From assembly GCA_027365475.1 (NCBI GenBank), contig DAHXNI010000083.1, positions 1-62,137 on the forward strand: a stretch of 62,137 bases of DNA. The letters run 5' to 3'. This document shows positions 38,070 to 46,841 of the stretch, piece by piece. The notes beneath the pieces are model-generated. The model saw nothing but the letters and a program-made list of their open reading frames with translations. It was not told the DNA's origin and did not search any database. Position 1 is the first letter of the stretch; each line of letters starts with the position of its first letter. The stretch comes from Pseudomonadota bacterium (GTDB lineage Bacteria > Pseudomonadota > Gammaproteobacteria > JAKAQQ01). The position numbers and the translations under genes are program-made.

Positions 38070-38510
38070 GCCACTCATCTTCCGCTGCGCCATACGGATC
38101 GTGGTGATCGACGCACCTGCGCTGAGCAACCGTGAGGCATGGAGGCCGTCCATGGGTGTTCCGTCGGCCGTATAAATGATGTATCAGGTGGTGTCACTGA
38201 GGCTGTTGATGCCCGAGCCCCATTCGCCCACAACCGTAGCACAGGGCGAGGCTCGGGTCGCACACGAATCGGTGGGGAGCACCTCACTCCTGATCCTCAG
38301 AAATACCGGGGTGGCTTTTCGAAAATGTTCTGACGGTAGCCAGCCAAGCCGGCAGGCTGCGTGATCCCTCGTGATGGGGGAGTGCCTTGGCCCCGGAGCG
38401 TGCGTCGAGCAGCTTGGCCAAGGACAAACGTGCAAGGAGGCGGGCACTGCAGGACAGTGTTCATGGTTCGTATAACCTGCAGACCGCTTAGCGCCCGAAG
38501 CAACTTCAGA
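38070..38510. other. Gene-free stretch after folE2, with a mobile-element end
   Basis: About 440 bases between convergent folE2 and natB. No frame shows a protein family. Near the right side, 38455-38509 resembles the right end of the element at 29341-29396 (see separate entry). The rest looks like decayed sequence of unknown origin; GAGGCTCGGG and related GC-rich inverted words suggest RNA-like folding, but I recognise no RNA family. Confidence 0.4.
38455..38509 (-). repeat. Degenerate copy of the IS66-like right end
   Basis: Roughly two thirds of the bases match 29341-29396, including GACCGCTTAGCGC versus AACCGCTTCGTGC. The terminal word read on the minus strand, CTGAAGTTGCTTCG, differs at two positions from CTGAAGTTCCTCCG. 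As at parE, the end lies right next to the stop codon of a minus-strand gene (natB, 38511-38513). No left end was found nearby. Confidence 0.55.
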
Positions 38511-39716
38511 CTAGGCTGATACGGCCAGCCGTTCGCTGGCATAGAGCTCACGTGCGAGAAGAATGGCCAGTAAGGCAGCAACGCTCGACCCGATGAGACA
38601 GGCGATGACCTCCACACCACTCACGGTCTCACCTCGCACGAGATCCATGATACCCAGCTGCTGACCGAGAAGCGGCACGGCATACATCCAGGTGCGTGCC
38701 CGCAGCGGCATCACGGAGAGGAGAAGCGAGGGGATCACGGGTAAAAGCATCAAAATCGAGAGGTAGGTCTGTGCCTCGCGGTAGCTTTTGGCGAAAGCCG
38801 AGACGATGGTTTGCAAGGTCACCAGCAGAACAGCCAGAGGCAGCATGAGGAGCAGCACAAAAAGGGCAAAGCGCGGCCCCAGATCCAGTATCACGTCGAG
38901 TTTCTCAACCGGGAGAAATCGCCCCACCACACTGAAAGCGATGATGCTGAGCGTAAGACTGACCAATGCGAAGCTCACCGTAGCAGCTATTTTTCCGGAA
39001 AGAATGGCACCACGGCTGACCGGATTCACCAGTAATGGCTCGAGCGACTGCCGTTCCCGCTCGCCGGCAGTCGTGTCGATGGCAAGGTACATTCCGCCCA
39101 GAAAAACCGTGAGGACGAAGAAATAAGGCAGTATCGAGAACATCAGTGCACTGCGTGACTGCGGCGTAGCCAAATCGCGATCCTCCGGCACGACTGGCCG
39201 CAAGATGAGCGGCGAGATCCCTCGCACAAACAGGCGCTGCGCGACGACAAGACCGGCATAGGTCTTGAGCATTCTTTTGAGGCGCGTGACGGGAGTATGG
39301 CTGCCTTGACGGGACGAGTCGTAATACAGCTCGACACCAGACGGCTCGCCGGCATCCCAAGCCCGATCGTAGTCAGATGGAATCACGAGCACCACCTGGG
39401 CCACGTGCGCACGGATGGCCGCTCTGGCATTCCGGGGGGGTGGCTTGACCACCATGCCCTGTGCTTCGAGCGCATGGATCAAGTGAGGTGCATACGCTGC
39501 TCCAATGACCGGAACCGGTAGAGGCTTGACCGCATCAGCCAGTTGCCGCTGCAGAGTGAAACTGAAAAGCAGACCGAACAGAACCGGGCCGAGAAGCGGT
39601 CCCGTGACCAGCGCATTGATCACGGTGCGCCTGTCACGCAGGTTTTCGCGCACTTCCTTGAGGTACACCGTCCAGACTGCGCAAAGATGGGGAGGAAAGA
39701 TAAAGCGGCGGTTCAT
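38511..39716 (-). CDS. natB: ABC-2 type exporter permease (NatB-like)
   Basis: 401-residue membrane subunit. An N-terminal helix follows YLKEVRENLRDRRTVINAL, then a large extracytoplasmic domain (residues about 55-180), then five to six helices (ILPYFFVLTVFLGGMYLAI, FALFVLLLMLPLAVLLVTL, LSILMLLPVIPSLLLSV). This layout is that of NatB/YhaP-type exporters. TTAGERERQSLEPLLVNPVS is the characteristic cytoplasmic coupling segment. It overlaps the ATPase gene by 4 bases. The cargo is unknown; NatAB of Bacillus exports sodium, but similar pairs export other compounds. Confidence 0.85.
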   Translation of the reverse strand: MNRRFIFPPHLCAVWTVYLKEVRENLRDRRTVINALVTGPLLGPVLFGLLFSFTLQRQLADAVKPLPVPVIGAAYAPHLIHALEAQGMVVKPPPRNARAAIRAHVAQVVLVIPSDYDRAWDAGEPSGVELYYDSSRQGSHTPVTRLKRMLKTYAGLVVAQRLFVRGISPLILRPVVPEDRDLATPQSRSALMFSILPYFFVLTVFLGGMYLAIDTTAGERERQSLEPLLVNPVSRGAILSGKIAATVSFALVSLTLSIIAFSVVGRFLPVEKLDVILDLGPRFALFVLLLMLPLAVLLVTLQTIVSAFAKSYREAQTYLSILMLLPVIPSLLLSVMPLRARTWMYAVPLLGQQLGIMDLVRGETVSGVEVIACLIGSSVAALLAILLARELYASERLAVSA

Positions 39717-40447
39717 TGAGCCAGGCCCTCACTCGTTCCAATCAGGCTGACAAAGGCATCTTCCAGATTGGTCGCGCCGGTGCGTACGCGCAGTTCGTCT
39801 GCTGTGCCGTCCGCTACAACCCGACCCCGCGCAATGACCACGATGCGGTCACAGAGAGCTGTAACTTCCTGCATGATGTGGCTGGAAAAGAGCACACAGC
39901 GGCCTTCTGCTCGCTGCTGACGCAGAAAATCACGCAGTGCACGGGTAGCCATCACATCGAGACCGTTACCTGGCTCGTCCAGAATCAGATTCTGGGGCTG
40001 GTGCACGAGTGCACGTGCCAACGTCACCTTGACGCGCTGACCTTGTGAGAATCCCTCTGCGCGGCGTCCCGCGATATCCTGCATCCCGAGCAGCTCGATC
40101 ATGGCATCGACACGCTTCCGCAGCGCCATGCCACTCAAGCCATGCAGGCGCGCAAAGTAGTCAATATTCTCCCGTGCAGTCAGGCGTTTGTACAGCCCGC
40201 GCGCATCCGGCAGCACGCCGAGGTGCTGGCGTGCGGCCAAAGTTTCGTGAACTGCGTCGATGCCGTCAATGTGGATTGAACCGGAATCGGGCTGCATGAG
40301 CGTATAGAGCATACGCAAGGTGGTCGTCTTCCCAGCCCCGTTCGGTCCCAGCAGACCGGTAATCTGCCCGTTTTGCGCGGTGAAACTGACTCCTGAAACG
40401 GCCTGCACGTTGCCGAAGGTTTTATGCAGGTCGCTCGTTTCAATCAT
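39713..40447 (-). CDS. natA: ABC exporter ATP-binding protein (NatA-like)
   Basis: 244 residues from the ATG at 40447 (MIETSDLHKTFGNVQAVSGV). Walker A GPNGAGKTTTLRM, Q-loop GVLPDARGLYKRLTARENI, signature FSQGQRVKV, Walker B LILDEPGNGLDV and H-loop FSSHIMQEV are all intact. Its start overlaps the upstream hydrolase stop and its stop overlaps natB, by 4 bases each, so the three products are made together. Confidence 0.9.
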   Translation of the reverse strand: MIETSDLHKTFGNVQAVSGVSFTAQNGQITGLLGPNGAGKTTTLRMLYTLMQPDSGSIHIDGIDAVHETLAARQHLGVLPDARGLYKRLTARENIDYFARLHGLSGMALRKRVDAMIELLGMQDIAGRRAEGFSQGQRVKVTLARALVHQPQNLILDEPGNGLDVMATRALRDFLRQQRAEGRCVLFSSHIMQEVTALCDRIVVIARGRVVADGTADELRVRTGATNLEDAFVSLIGTSEGLAQ

Positions 40448-41997
40448 GGCGCGCTCCCGTTGTAGTTGAGGAAGGGGGGGGCGGGTTTGAGTTGCGTCAG
40501 GCAGCCTGCATCGATCAGATCCGGGTCTGGGTGCCGGATGAAACGAGCAACCAGACGCGGCATACACCCGGCCCCGATCACGTTGTGGGCCTGACCGGGT
40601 GCAATCAGCAGGCGCGCATTGCGAAGTCCCTTGAGCACCTCTGATCCGTAGCGCGGCGGGGTGACCGGATCAAACTGCCCTTCGAGAATCAGGGTGGGGA
40701 CATTACTTTGAAGCGGGGTGTGAAAGTTGGCGGGTACTGCGCCCTTTGGCCAGATCGTGCACATTGCATGCAGTTCTTCGATCACACGGTCGCCGAGCAA
40801 AGAGGCCGCTTCAGCCGGTGTGGCATGGAGCCAGGGTACATCCTCACTACACACCACCGAGAGTTGCATCGCTCCATCCATGGTGCGCGCAGTCGAGTGA
40901 CTGATCCATCTGCTCTCTGCAAGTAATGGCGCATCATGCCCTTGGCTTGCGGCATGCAGGGCGAGCGGCAACAAAGCTGCCGTGAGAGGTGAATAGGCAT
41001 CCAGCCGCACCAATGCGACAAGCCTGGCCGGCGTCAGTGTCTCGTCGACCGGCTTGAAATTGTAGGCTGACCGGAAGTGTACGCGTGGCGCGTGCCGAGC
41101 CAGATCCTGCTTGAGCTGAACGAGTGTGGCCCACGGATTACCGAAAGCACGATGACAGGTCGGGTTCTTCGTGCAGAGCGCAAAGTCGGCATGCAGGGCA
41201 TGATCGAGATTGACACCGAAACTCTGTCCGAGAATCAGTTGATTGGGTACCACACTATCCAAAATCATGCTGCGCACAGCGCGGGGATCGTGCATGACAA
41301 ACTGCTGGGCCATGCGTGTACCGTACGACACACCTACCAAATCAAATTTCGGATCACCCAAAGCCTGTCGCAGCGCAACCAGATCCAAAACAGCCTGTGT
41401 GGTGGTGAAATCGGCAGGATTGAGGTCGTGCTTCCGCAGGGCAATGAGGCACGCGCGCGTCTTTGCCTCAAGTCCCGCGAACGGCATGTGGCGTCCACTC
41501 GCGGAAACATCCCTCGCCACCTCGCCACCGGATTGTTGAGATTGGGTTCGGGGACAGATCAGAGGACTGGAGCCACCTGTGCCACGTTGATCCAACAGAA
41601 TCACATTGCGATGACGGAGTACTCCGGCCAAAGCAGGTGCGAGATCAGGCCAGGTATCAACGGCCGATTGTCCCGGTCCGCCCGCGAGATACAGAACCAG
41701 ATCGGGTGATGGCTCAGCCGCAGGAGAGCGAATCATTGCCAGCCTGAGCGCGATCTTATGCCCATCAGGTTTGGCCCAGTTCTCCGGAACCTGGAACGGT
41801 GCACACCAGGCTGTCGTCACGAGACCGGTCTCCGGCTGATGCAGTGTGCAGGGCTTGAACGCGAGTTGACCGAGGCGATAGATCCGAGGCGTAGTTACGG
41901 CTTCGCCGGGAGTCTTTGCGTACTGCCATAACCACCGCCCGCCCAAGAACGCGGCCAGCAAAAAGCCCACGAGGATGAGGCGCGTCTTGCGCTTCAT
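40444..41997 (-). CDS. Exported alpha/beta hydrolase (TAP/prolyl-aminopeptidase-like)
   Basis: 517 residues with an N-terminal membrane anchor or signal (LILVGFLLAAFLGGRWLW). The oxyanion region is LYLAGGPGQSAVD, followed by LLDQRGTGGSSPL. The nucleophile is Ser in GVSYGTRMAQ, the acid Asp in EGQFDPVTPPRYG and the His in APGQAHNVIG. The late Cys-rich C-terminus (GAGCMPRL, DAGCLTQL) fits TAP-like secreted peptidases. It is the first gene of the operon with natA-natB, suggesting that peptide processing and export are linked; this is inferred from coupling only. Confidence 0.85.
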   Translation of the reverse strand: MKRKTRLILVGFLLAAFLGGRWLWQYAKTPGEAVTTPRIYRLGQLAFKPCTLHQPETGLVTTAWCAPFQVPENWAKPDGHKIALRLAMIRSPAAEPSPDLVLYLAGGPGQSAVDTWPDLAPALAGVLRHRNVILLDQRGTGGSSPLICPRTQSQQSGGEVARDVSASGRHMPFAGLEAKTRACLIALRKHDLNPADFTTTQAVLDLVALRQALGDPKFDLVGVSYGTRMAQQFVMHDPRAVRSMILDSVVPNQLILGQSFGVNLDHALHADFALCTKNPTCHRAFGNPWATLVQLKQDLARHAPRVHFRSAYNFKPVDETLTPARLVALVRLDAYSPLTAALLPLALHAASQGHDAPLLAESRWISHSTARTMDGAMQLSVVCSEDVPWLHATPAEAASLLGDRVIEELHAMCTIWPKGAVPANFHTPLQSNVPTLILEGQFDPVTPPRYGSEVLKGLRNARLLIAPGQAHNVIGAGCMPRLVARFIRHPDPDLIDAGCLTQLKPAPPFLNYNGSAP

Positions 41998-42114
41998 ATT
42001 GGGATGGTTCTCAACTCAAAGGGTGCGTCATGTTACCACGGCTTTTCCCGGACCCGAAATCGTGGGGAGACGCCGGCATCCGTGCACAAACGCCCCGGTT
42101 GAGCCTGAGCAGCC

Positions 42115-43014
42115 TCAGACCCCGAACCAATGCACAATGTTTTCGCAGAGTACTGAAGCCAATGAACCATCAGAGTCACGGTCGGGATCAAAGATCGTGA
42201 TTTCCATGCCGACTGCGCGACCGCTCGCCAGAGCCGTCTTTACGATCCCCGCCATCTCATCCCAGGAAAAACCCCCTGGTTGGCGCGAGTCCACGGCAGG
42301 CATGATGGAATCTTCCAGCGCATCGACATCCAGGTGAATCCAGAATCCGTCCACGGGTCGGTTAGCCAAGGCCGCGATGCGGGTTCGGACAATGGGAAGC
42401 GTCTGGTGCGTACGGAGGCTGTCTAGATCCCAATAGTCCATGCCCGCCTGCTTGGGTCCCGGAATCGCTCGAGTGGGACGGAGATCCGAATCGCGATTGC
42501 CGAGAAGCAACACATTCTCCGGCCTGAAATAGGGTTTATGGCCCTCGATGTCAGTGAGCGCGTCCGGCCCAAAGCCCGTCACCAAGGCGAGATCCATTCC
42601 CGCCGCGCCACCCGTAGCCGATTGTTCTGGCAGGAAAAAATCCGTATGCCCGTCAACAAAAAGCAACCCGTAGGTCCCAAGCTCACTGAGCGCGAGTCCC
42701 ACGCCAATGAGAATGCTGCAGTCCCCACCGATCACCAGCGGAAATCGGGTGTTGCGCACGGCAGTCCCTATGGCAGCCGCAAGCCTGCGCGAGTACATCG
42801 CAATCTTTTCAAGATTGCGGATATTGACGGGGCGCGACTCATCCGGAGAATAAACCGGTGCTTCGATCCGTCGGTGCAGCTGGATACCCGGCATTGCGGC
42901 GAGACCGGAATGGATCAGTGCTTCTGGGGCGCGGCGCGTGCCCGGTTCCACTCCCGGACAGGGCGGCTTGAGACCGAGGTTCGACGGGGCTTCAATGAGT
43001 TCGATATCAATCAT
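42115..43014 (-). CDS. Arginase/agmatinase-family ureohydrolase with GGDCS variant motif
   Basis: 299 residues with the ureohydrolase fold. Manganese motifs are LVIGGDCSILIG (normally GGDHS; the His ligand is Cys here), LLFVDGHTDFF (DAHxD type) and IHLDVDALEDSIMPAVDS. The Asp ligands are kept. The Cys variant occurs in a subset of arginase-like proteins of uncertain substrate, so I do not call arginase or agmatinase. It starts 57 bases after the kinase gene on the same strand. Confidence 0.78.
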   Translation of the reverse strand: MIDIELIEAPSNLGLKPPCPGVEPGTRRAPEALIHSGLAAMPGIQLHRRIEAPVYSPDESRPVNIRNLEKIAMYSRRLAAAIGTAVRNTRFPLVIGGDCSILIGVGLALSELGTYGLLFVDGHTDFFLPEQSATGGAAGMDLALVTGFGPDALTDIEGHKPYFRPENVLLLGNRDSDLRPTRAIPGPKQAGMDYWDLDSLRTHQTLPIVRTRIAALANRPVDGFWIHLDVDALEDSIMPAVDSRQPGGFSWDEMAGIVKTALASGRAVGMEITIFDPDRDSDGSLASVLCENIVHWFGV

Positions 43015-43071
43015 GATCTCTCAACCGGCATCGGAGCTTGGCCGCGCACGTCTCACGGGGGTCCAATACAG

Positions 43072-44379
43072 TCAGGTCATCTGTTGAGGCCCGCGCGGTC
43101 GGGCCAGCCGGGTAATCAGGTTCTTGAGGAACACCCGCGTGAAATGGAGCTGGGTCGCAACCGATGCCTGCTCCATGAGCGTAGCATTGACTGAAAAGAC
43201 CTCGGCCGGTTCTTCGGTGACGATCGTGGCCGAACGTTTTGCGGGCGTCACAAATCCGATCTCGCCGAAACAGTCGCCCGGCTGGAGCCGTCCGAGCATC
43301 TTGCCACCCTGTTCGACACGTGCAGCGCCCGTCACAATCAGCGAGAAACGTTCGTCGACATCGCCTTCTGATACGATCCGGCTGCCTTGGGCATGCGTCG
43401 TCCAATGTCCGGTCTTGAGTATTTCGTAGATCTCCGGATAGGTAAAGTCAGAAAAGAAACTCATCCGGCGCAGCAGGTTGAATCGTTCCCGTTCCCGGAG
43501 CTCCTCAGAGACCGTCTCAAGATTCTGGGAAACACTGACCAGTCCGGCAGCGAATTCAAAGCAGGTTTTGAAGCGTTTCTCGGGTTGCTTGGCGAGCGCG
43601 TGCGCCACAATGTCATCAAGTACAAGCGGAATCTCGCTTCTCAGTTTCCCCAGCGGAGGGGGAGAGGCATAGAGAATCTGGTGCAAGAGATCAGCCAGGC
43701 TCTTTCCCTCATAGGGTCTGCGCCCAACCAAAAGTTCATAGAGCAGAACCCCGAGCGAATAAATGTCAGTCTGGGGGCTCGCCTCCCCGCCAGCAATGAG
43801 CTCAGGTGCCATATAACTTGGCGAGCCCGCCAGTACGGGCTTGTCCGCTGCCTCCTCGAGAGCAGCCGTGTGAATGGCAATTCCAAAATCGATGAGATGC
43901 ACTTCACCATCTGGCGTGCGCAGCACATTGCTCGGTTTAATGTCCCGGTGGATCACTTCCATGCGATGGGCATACTCGATCGCCCGGGCCAGTTTGAAAA
44001 CAATCTCGACTACGGCTGCCACGGACAGAAGCCGATCCGGCCGTGTCCAGTTCTTGAGCGATTCGGCACCCGGGAGGTACTCAATGGCCACATATCCGAT
44101 GGCCCCTTCTTCCCCAGCATCCAGAATGGGCAGGATGTTGGGATGGTGCAGACGCCCGGCCAGTTTGGCTTCGTTGAAAAATGGCTGTCGGCGTGCGCGT
44201 CGGTGCGATTCGGACATCCCATCTTCGAGTAGATAGAGCTTGATGGCCACATCCCGGTCGAAATAGGGGTCGTGGCTCAGAAATACCCGCCCGCTACTGC
44301 CCGTGCCAAGCTCGCGCCCGAGCACATACTTGCCGACCCTGCTCGGCACGTTGTCGCTTGAAGTCTTTTTTGCAATCAT
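43072..44379 (-). CDS. Ser/Thr protein kinase with C-terminal cyclic-nucleotide-binding domain
   Basis: 435 residues. The kinase domain (about 17-280) has the glycine loop LGTGSSGRVFLSHD, the lysine in DVAIKLYL, the catalytic loop VIHRDIKPSNVL, LIDFGIAIH and SPSYMAPELIAGG, so it should be active. The C-terminal domain (about 310-430) is a cNMP-binding fold with GDCFGEIGFVTPAKRSATI, which contains the Glu and Arg of a phosphate-binding cassette. No transmembrane segment is seen, unlike PknB-type kinases, so it is cytoplasmic. It starts 4 bases after pgpA and is probably cotranscribed with the rib-nus-thi-pgp genes. Confidence 0.88.
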   Translation of the reverse strand: MIAKKTSSDNVPSRVGKYVLGRELGTGSSGRVFLSHDPYFDRDVAIKLYLLEDGMSESHRRARRQPFFNEAKLAGRLHHPNILPILDAGEEGAIGYVAIEYLPGAESLKNWTRPDRLLSVAAVVEIVFKLARAIEYAHRMEVIHRDIKPSNVLRTPDGEVHLIDFGIAIHTAALEEAADKPVLAGSPSYMAPELIAGGEASPQTDIYSLGVLLYELLVGRRPYEGKSLADLLHQILYASPPPLGKLRSEIPLVLDDIVAHALAKQPEKRFKTCFEFAAGLVSVSQNLETVSEELRERERFNLLRRMSFFSDFTYPEIYEILKTGHWTTHAQGSRIVSEGDVDERFSLIVTGAARVEQGGKMLGRLQPGDCFGEIGFVTPAKRSATIVTEEPAEVFSVNATLMEQASVATQLHFTRVFLKNLITRLARPRGPQQMT

Positions 44380-44383
44380 CGAT

Positions 44384-44872
44384 TCATCGGACCCAGTAAA
44401 GCAGCCATACGATCACTCCGGCCAAAAGCCCCGCGAGCAGGTCATCCGCCATGATCCCAAAGCCGCCCTGGACGTGACGGTCGACCCAGCGGATGGGGCC
44501 AGGCTTCAGAATATCGAAGAAACGAAACAAAATAAATGCAAGCGGCCAGAGTATCAGGCTGGGAGGGGTTCCGCCGAGCGCAATCAGCAGGCCCGCGATC
44601 TCATCCCAGACAATCCAGGGCGCATCCGCAATCCCGATGCGGACCGCTGCCCGTCCGGTCAGGGGGATGCCCACGGCCACGAACACCAGGACGAAAATCC
44701 AGTAAACGCGAGCACCGCCCGGTTCAACCAGGAGCGCCAGTGGAAAAGCCAGAAGACTGCCCAAAGTGCCCGGAAACCGGCTGACCCACCCCATACCCGC
44801 TCCACTCGCTAAAAACACGACTGGATCGCGAAGCAGCCGGGCACTTGGACGGGCGACGCTTTGGGATGGCAT
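44384..44872 (-). CDS. pgpA: Phosphatidylglycerophosphatase A
   Basis: Membrane phosphatase making phosphatidylglycerol. The 162-residue protein has SRFPGTLGSLLAFPLA, WIVWDEIAGLLIAL, RFFDILKPGPIRWVD and GIMADDLLAGLLAGV, all diagnostic of PgpA. It starts 5 bases after thiL, the typical gammaproteobacterial order. Confidence 0.94.
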   Translation of the reverse strand: MPSQSVARPSARLLRDPVVFLASGAGMGWVSRFPGTLGSLLAFPLALLVEPGGARVYWIFVLVFVAVGIPLTGRAAVRIGIADAPWIVWDEIAGLLIALGGTPPSLILWPLAFILFRFFDILKPGPIRWVDRHVQGGFGIMADDLLAGLLAGVIVWLLYWVR

Positions 44873-44877
44873 GAACG

Positions 44878-45831
44878 CTACCTCCGCATCTCCGGCTTGG
44901 CAAAGTGATCAAAACCGCTGCCTTTGATCTCGGGCGAAGGCGATCCATCGGACTTCTGCCAGCAGATCCCCTTCCCGGGGATCACGCGACCGACCTCGAA
45001 AAATGTGAGTCGCGCGCGTCGTGCCCGGGCACGAAAAACGGATAGCCGAGCGCTCGGAACGGTAAAACAGAGTTCGTAATCATCCCCCCCAAAAAGCGCC
45101 CGTTTGAGCGAGTCGGGATCGCGTCGATCGCGGGGGATCCGATCGAGATCGACCGTAGCACCGACCTGGCTTGCCTCAAGCAGATGACCCAAATCCTGCG
45201 CAAATCCGTCTGATACGTCGATGGCGGCTCGTGCGACGCTCCGGAGAATCGGAATCCAGGGCAACCTTGGTTCCGGATGAAGGAATGGGCGGAGCCGGTG
45301 ACTGTGGCGTTGCCCATCCTGCCAGAGCGCAAGCCCCTGAGTCGCAAGACCCAGGATCCCGGATACGAAAATCCGATCCCCGGGCCGGGCTCCACTCCGC
45401 AGGAGGGCTTGGCCCTTGGGAACCGTGCCCACAACGGTAATGGTCGCGGTTAAAACGGGTGAGCGGACGGTATCCCCCCCGACGAGATGAATATGAGCCT
45501 TGCGGGCCAGTCCGTCCAACCCTCGTGCAAACGCAGCCAGCCAAGAGGTTCGAATTTGCGGCAGGGCCAGTGCAAGGGTATACCAGGCCGGGTCGGCACC
45601 CATGGCCACAAGATCACTCAAATTGACTGCGAGTGCCCGGTGTCCGACAGCCCCAGGGGGGAAATCAGCCGGGAAATGAATTCCGGAGACGATGGTATCG
45701 GTCGCGATCACGAGCTCTCGGTCTCGTGGGGCCTGCAGCACAGCCCCATCATCGCCGATTCCGGTCCGAATCCCGGCCCCTTCCCGGGACAAGGGCTTGA
45801 AAAAGCGTGCGATCGCTTCAAACTCGTTCAC
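44878..45831 (-). CDS. thiL: Thiamine-monophosphate kinase
   Basis: Phosphorylates thiamine monophosphate to the active diphosphate. I choose GTG at 45831 (start VNEFEAIARFFKPLSR), which gives 317 residues and matches the family N-terminus MNEF. Upstream in-frame ATGs would translate nusB sequence out of frame. Motifs: GIGDDGAVLQAPRD, ATDTIVSGIHFPADFPP, VNLSDLVAMGADP, GGDTVRSP, DVSDGFAQDLGHL and FGGDDYELCFTVP. The start lies 14 bases inside the nusB 3' end, indicating coupling. Confidence 0.93.
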   Translation of the reverse strand: MNEFEAIARFFKPLSREGAGIRTGIGDDGAVLQAPRDRELVIATDTIVSGIHFPADFPPGAVGHRALAVNLSDLVAMGADPAWYTLALALPQIRTSWLAAFARGLDGLARKAHIHLVGGDTVRSPVLTATITVVGTVPKGQALLRSGARPGDRIFVSGILGLATQGLALWQDGQRHSHRLRPFLHPEPRLPWIPILRSVARAAIDVSDGFAQDLGHLLEASQVGATVDLDRIPRDRRDPDSLKRALFGGDDYELCFTVPSARLSVFRARARRARLTFFEVGRVIPGKGICWQKSDGSPSPEIKGSGFDHFAKPEMRR

Positions 45832-46258
45832 GACTGACTGATCGCTCGACGAGTGTCCGGGCCAGTCGATCGAGTACCCCATTAATATAACGATAGCTTT
45901 CCCCAGCACCAAACTCCCGAGCCAACTCGACCGCTTCATTCAAGATGACCGGTGTGTCGAGCTCAGGGATGTAACGAAGTTCAAAACATCCAATCCAGAG
46001 GATCGCGTGTTCCACAGGATCGATCTGGGCAAGCGGCCGGTCGAGATAGGGTTCGCAGAGCGTGTCGAGCTCGGCTTGCCGCCCGCGGATACCACGAACG
46101 AGGCGGTCAAAGTAGCTCCGATCGAACTCCGTTGACTGTTCCGCAATCCAGGCATCCACCTCTTCGAGGGCCGGTTCGTCGAACTGGTGCAGATAGAGCG
46201 CCTGCAGCGCATGCTGGCGTGCACTATGACGTGCCCTCCTCTGGCGCGACGCTGTCAT
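45818..46258 (-). CDS. nusB: Transcription antitermination factor NusB
   Basis: 146-residue all-helical RNA-binding protein, part of the rRNA antitermination complex. Typical segments are RRARHSARQHALQALYLHQF, FDRSYFDRLVRGI, AILWIGCFELRYI and VILNEAVELAREFGAGESYRY. It overlaps ribH by 4 bases and thiL by 14. Confidence 0.94.
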   Translation of the reverse strand: MTASRQRRARHSARQHALQALYLHQFDEPALEEVDAWIAEQSTEFDRSYFDRLVRGIRGRQAELDTLCEPYLDRPLAQIDPVEHAILWIGCFELRYIPELDTPVILNEAVELAREFGAGESYRYINGVLDRLARTLVERSVSRERV

Positions 46259-46755
46259 GAAACATCCCCTTCCTCATGGAGCCTGCGGCGCAGCGTGGCC
46301 ATCTCGATGGCTGCCGCCGCGGCTTCAACCCCCTTGTGTCCCGCTCTTCCACCGACACGCTCACGGGCGGACTCGACCGTATCCGTCGTGAGCACCCCGA
46401 GGGCGATGGGCGTTGCACCTCTCAGATTGACGTCCATGAGGCCTCGGATGCACTCCCTTGCAATGTGGGCATAGTGATCGGTTTCCCCACGAATCACGGC
46501 TCCCAGCGCGACGATCGCATCATAGGTTCCACTCCCAGCGAGAGCCTGGACCATCCAGGGCAGCTCCCAGGCACCCGGTACCCGAATCAAAGTCCGGCAC
46601 GATGCGTCCTGCCCGGCCTGATCGAGTGCATCAAGGCACCCGGACACCAGCCGATCAACGATCTCAGCATGGAAACGACTGGCCACGATACCGATTCTCA
46701 GGGTACCGCAGACAGCCCGATGAATCGGGGCGGGTGAGAGTGTGGAACGCGACAT
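46255..46755 (-). CDS. ribH: 6,7-dimethyl-8-ribityllumazine synthase
   Basis: Penultimate enzyme of riboflavin synthesis. The 166-residue protein carries GIVASRFHAEIVDRLVSG, RVPGAWELPWMVQ, VIRGETDHYAHIA, TPIALGVLTTDTVE and GHKGVEAAAAAIEMATL. The gene lies 86 bases after ribB/X and is coupled to nusB. Confidence 0.95.
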   Translation of the reverse strand: MSRSTLSPAPIHRAVCGTLRIGIVASRFHAEIVDRLVSGCLDALDQAGQDASCRTLIRVPGAWELPWMVQALAGSGTYDAIVALGAVIRGETDHYAHIARECIRGLMDVNLRGATPIALGVLTTDTVESARERVGGRAGHKGVEAAAAAIEMATLRRRLHEEGDVS

Positions 46756-46841
46756 GGAAGAGTTTCCGGTGGGCGGACTGGCGCTTCAGTATACCCCGCA
46801 CATGCCGAGGACCCAATTTTTAGGTATGCCAGCACGCCTGT

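Noticed and set aside
42085-42114. Terminator after the arginase-family gene
   Set aside because: Only a 5-base stem (CTGAG/CTCAG) without a T run could be drawn; too weak to call.
45832-45939. Upstream extension of thiL by 36 codons
   Set aside because: It lies inside nusB in another frame and has no counterpart in the family N-terminus.
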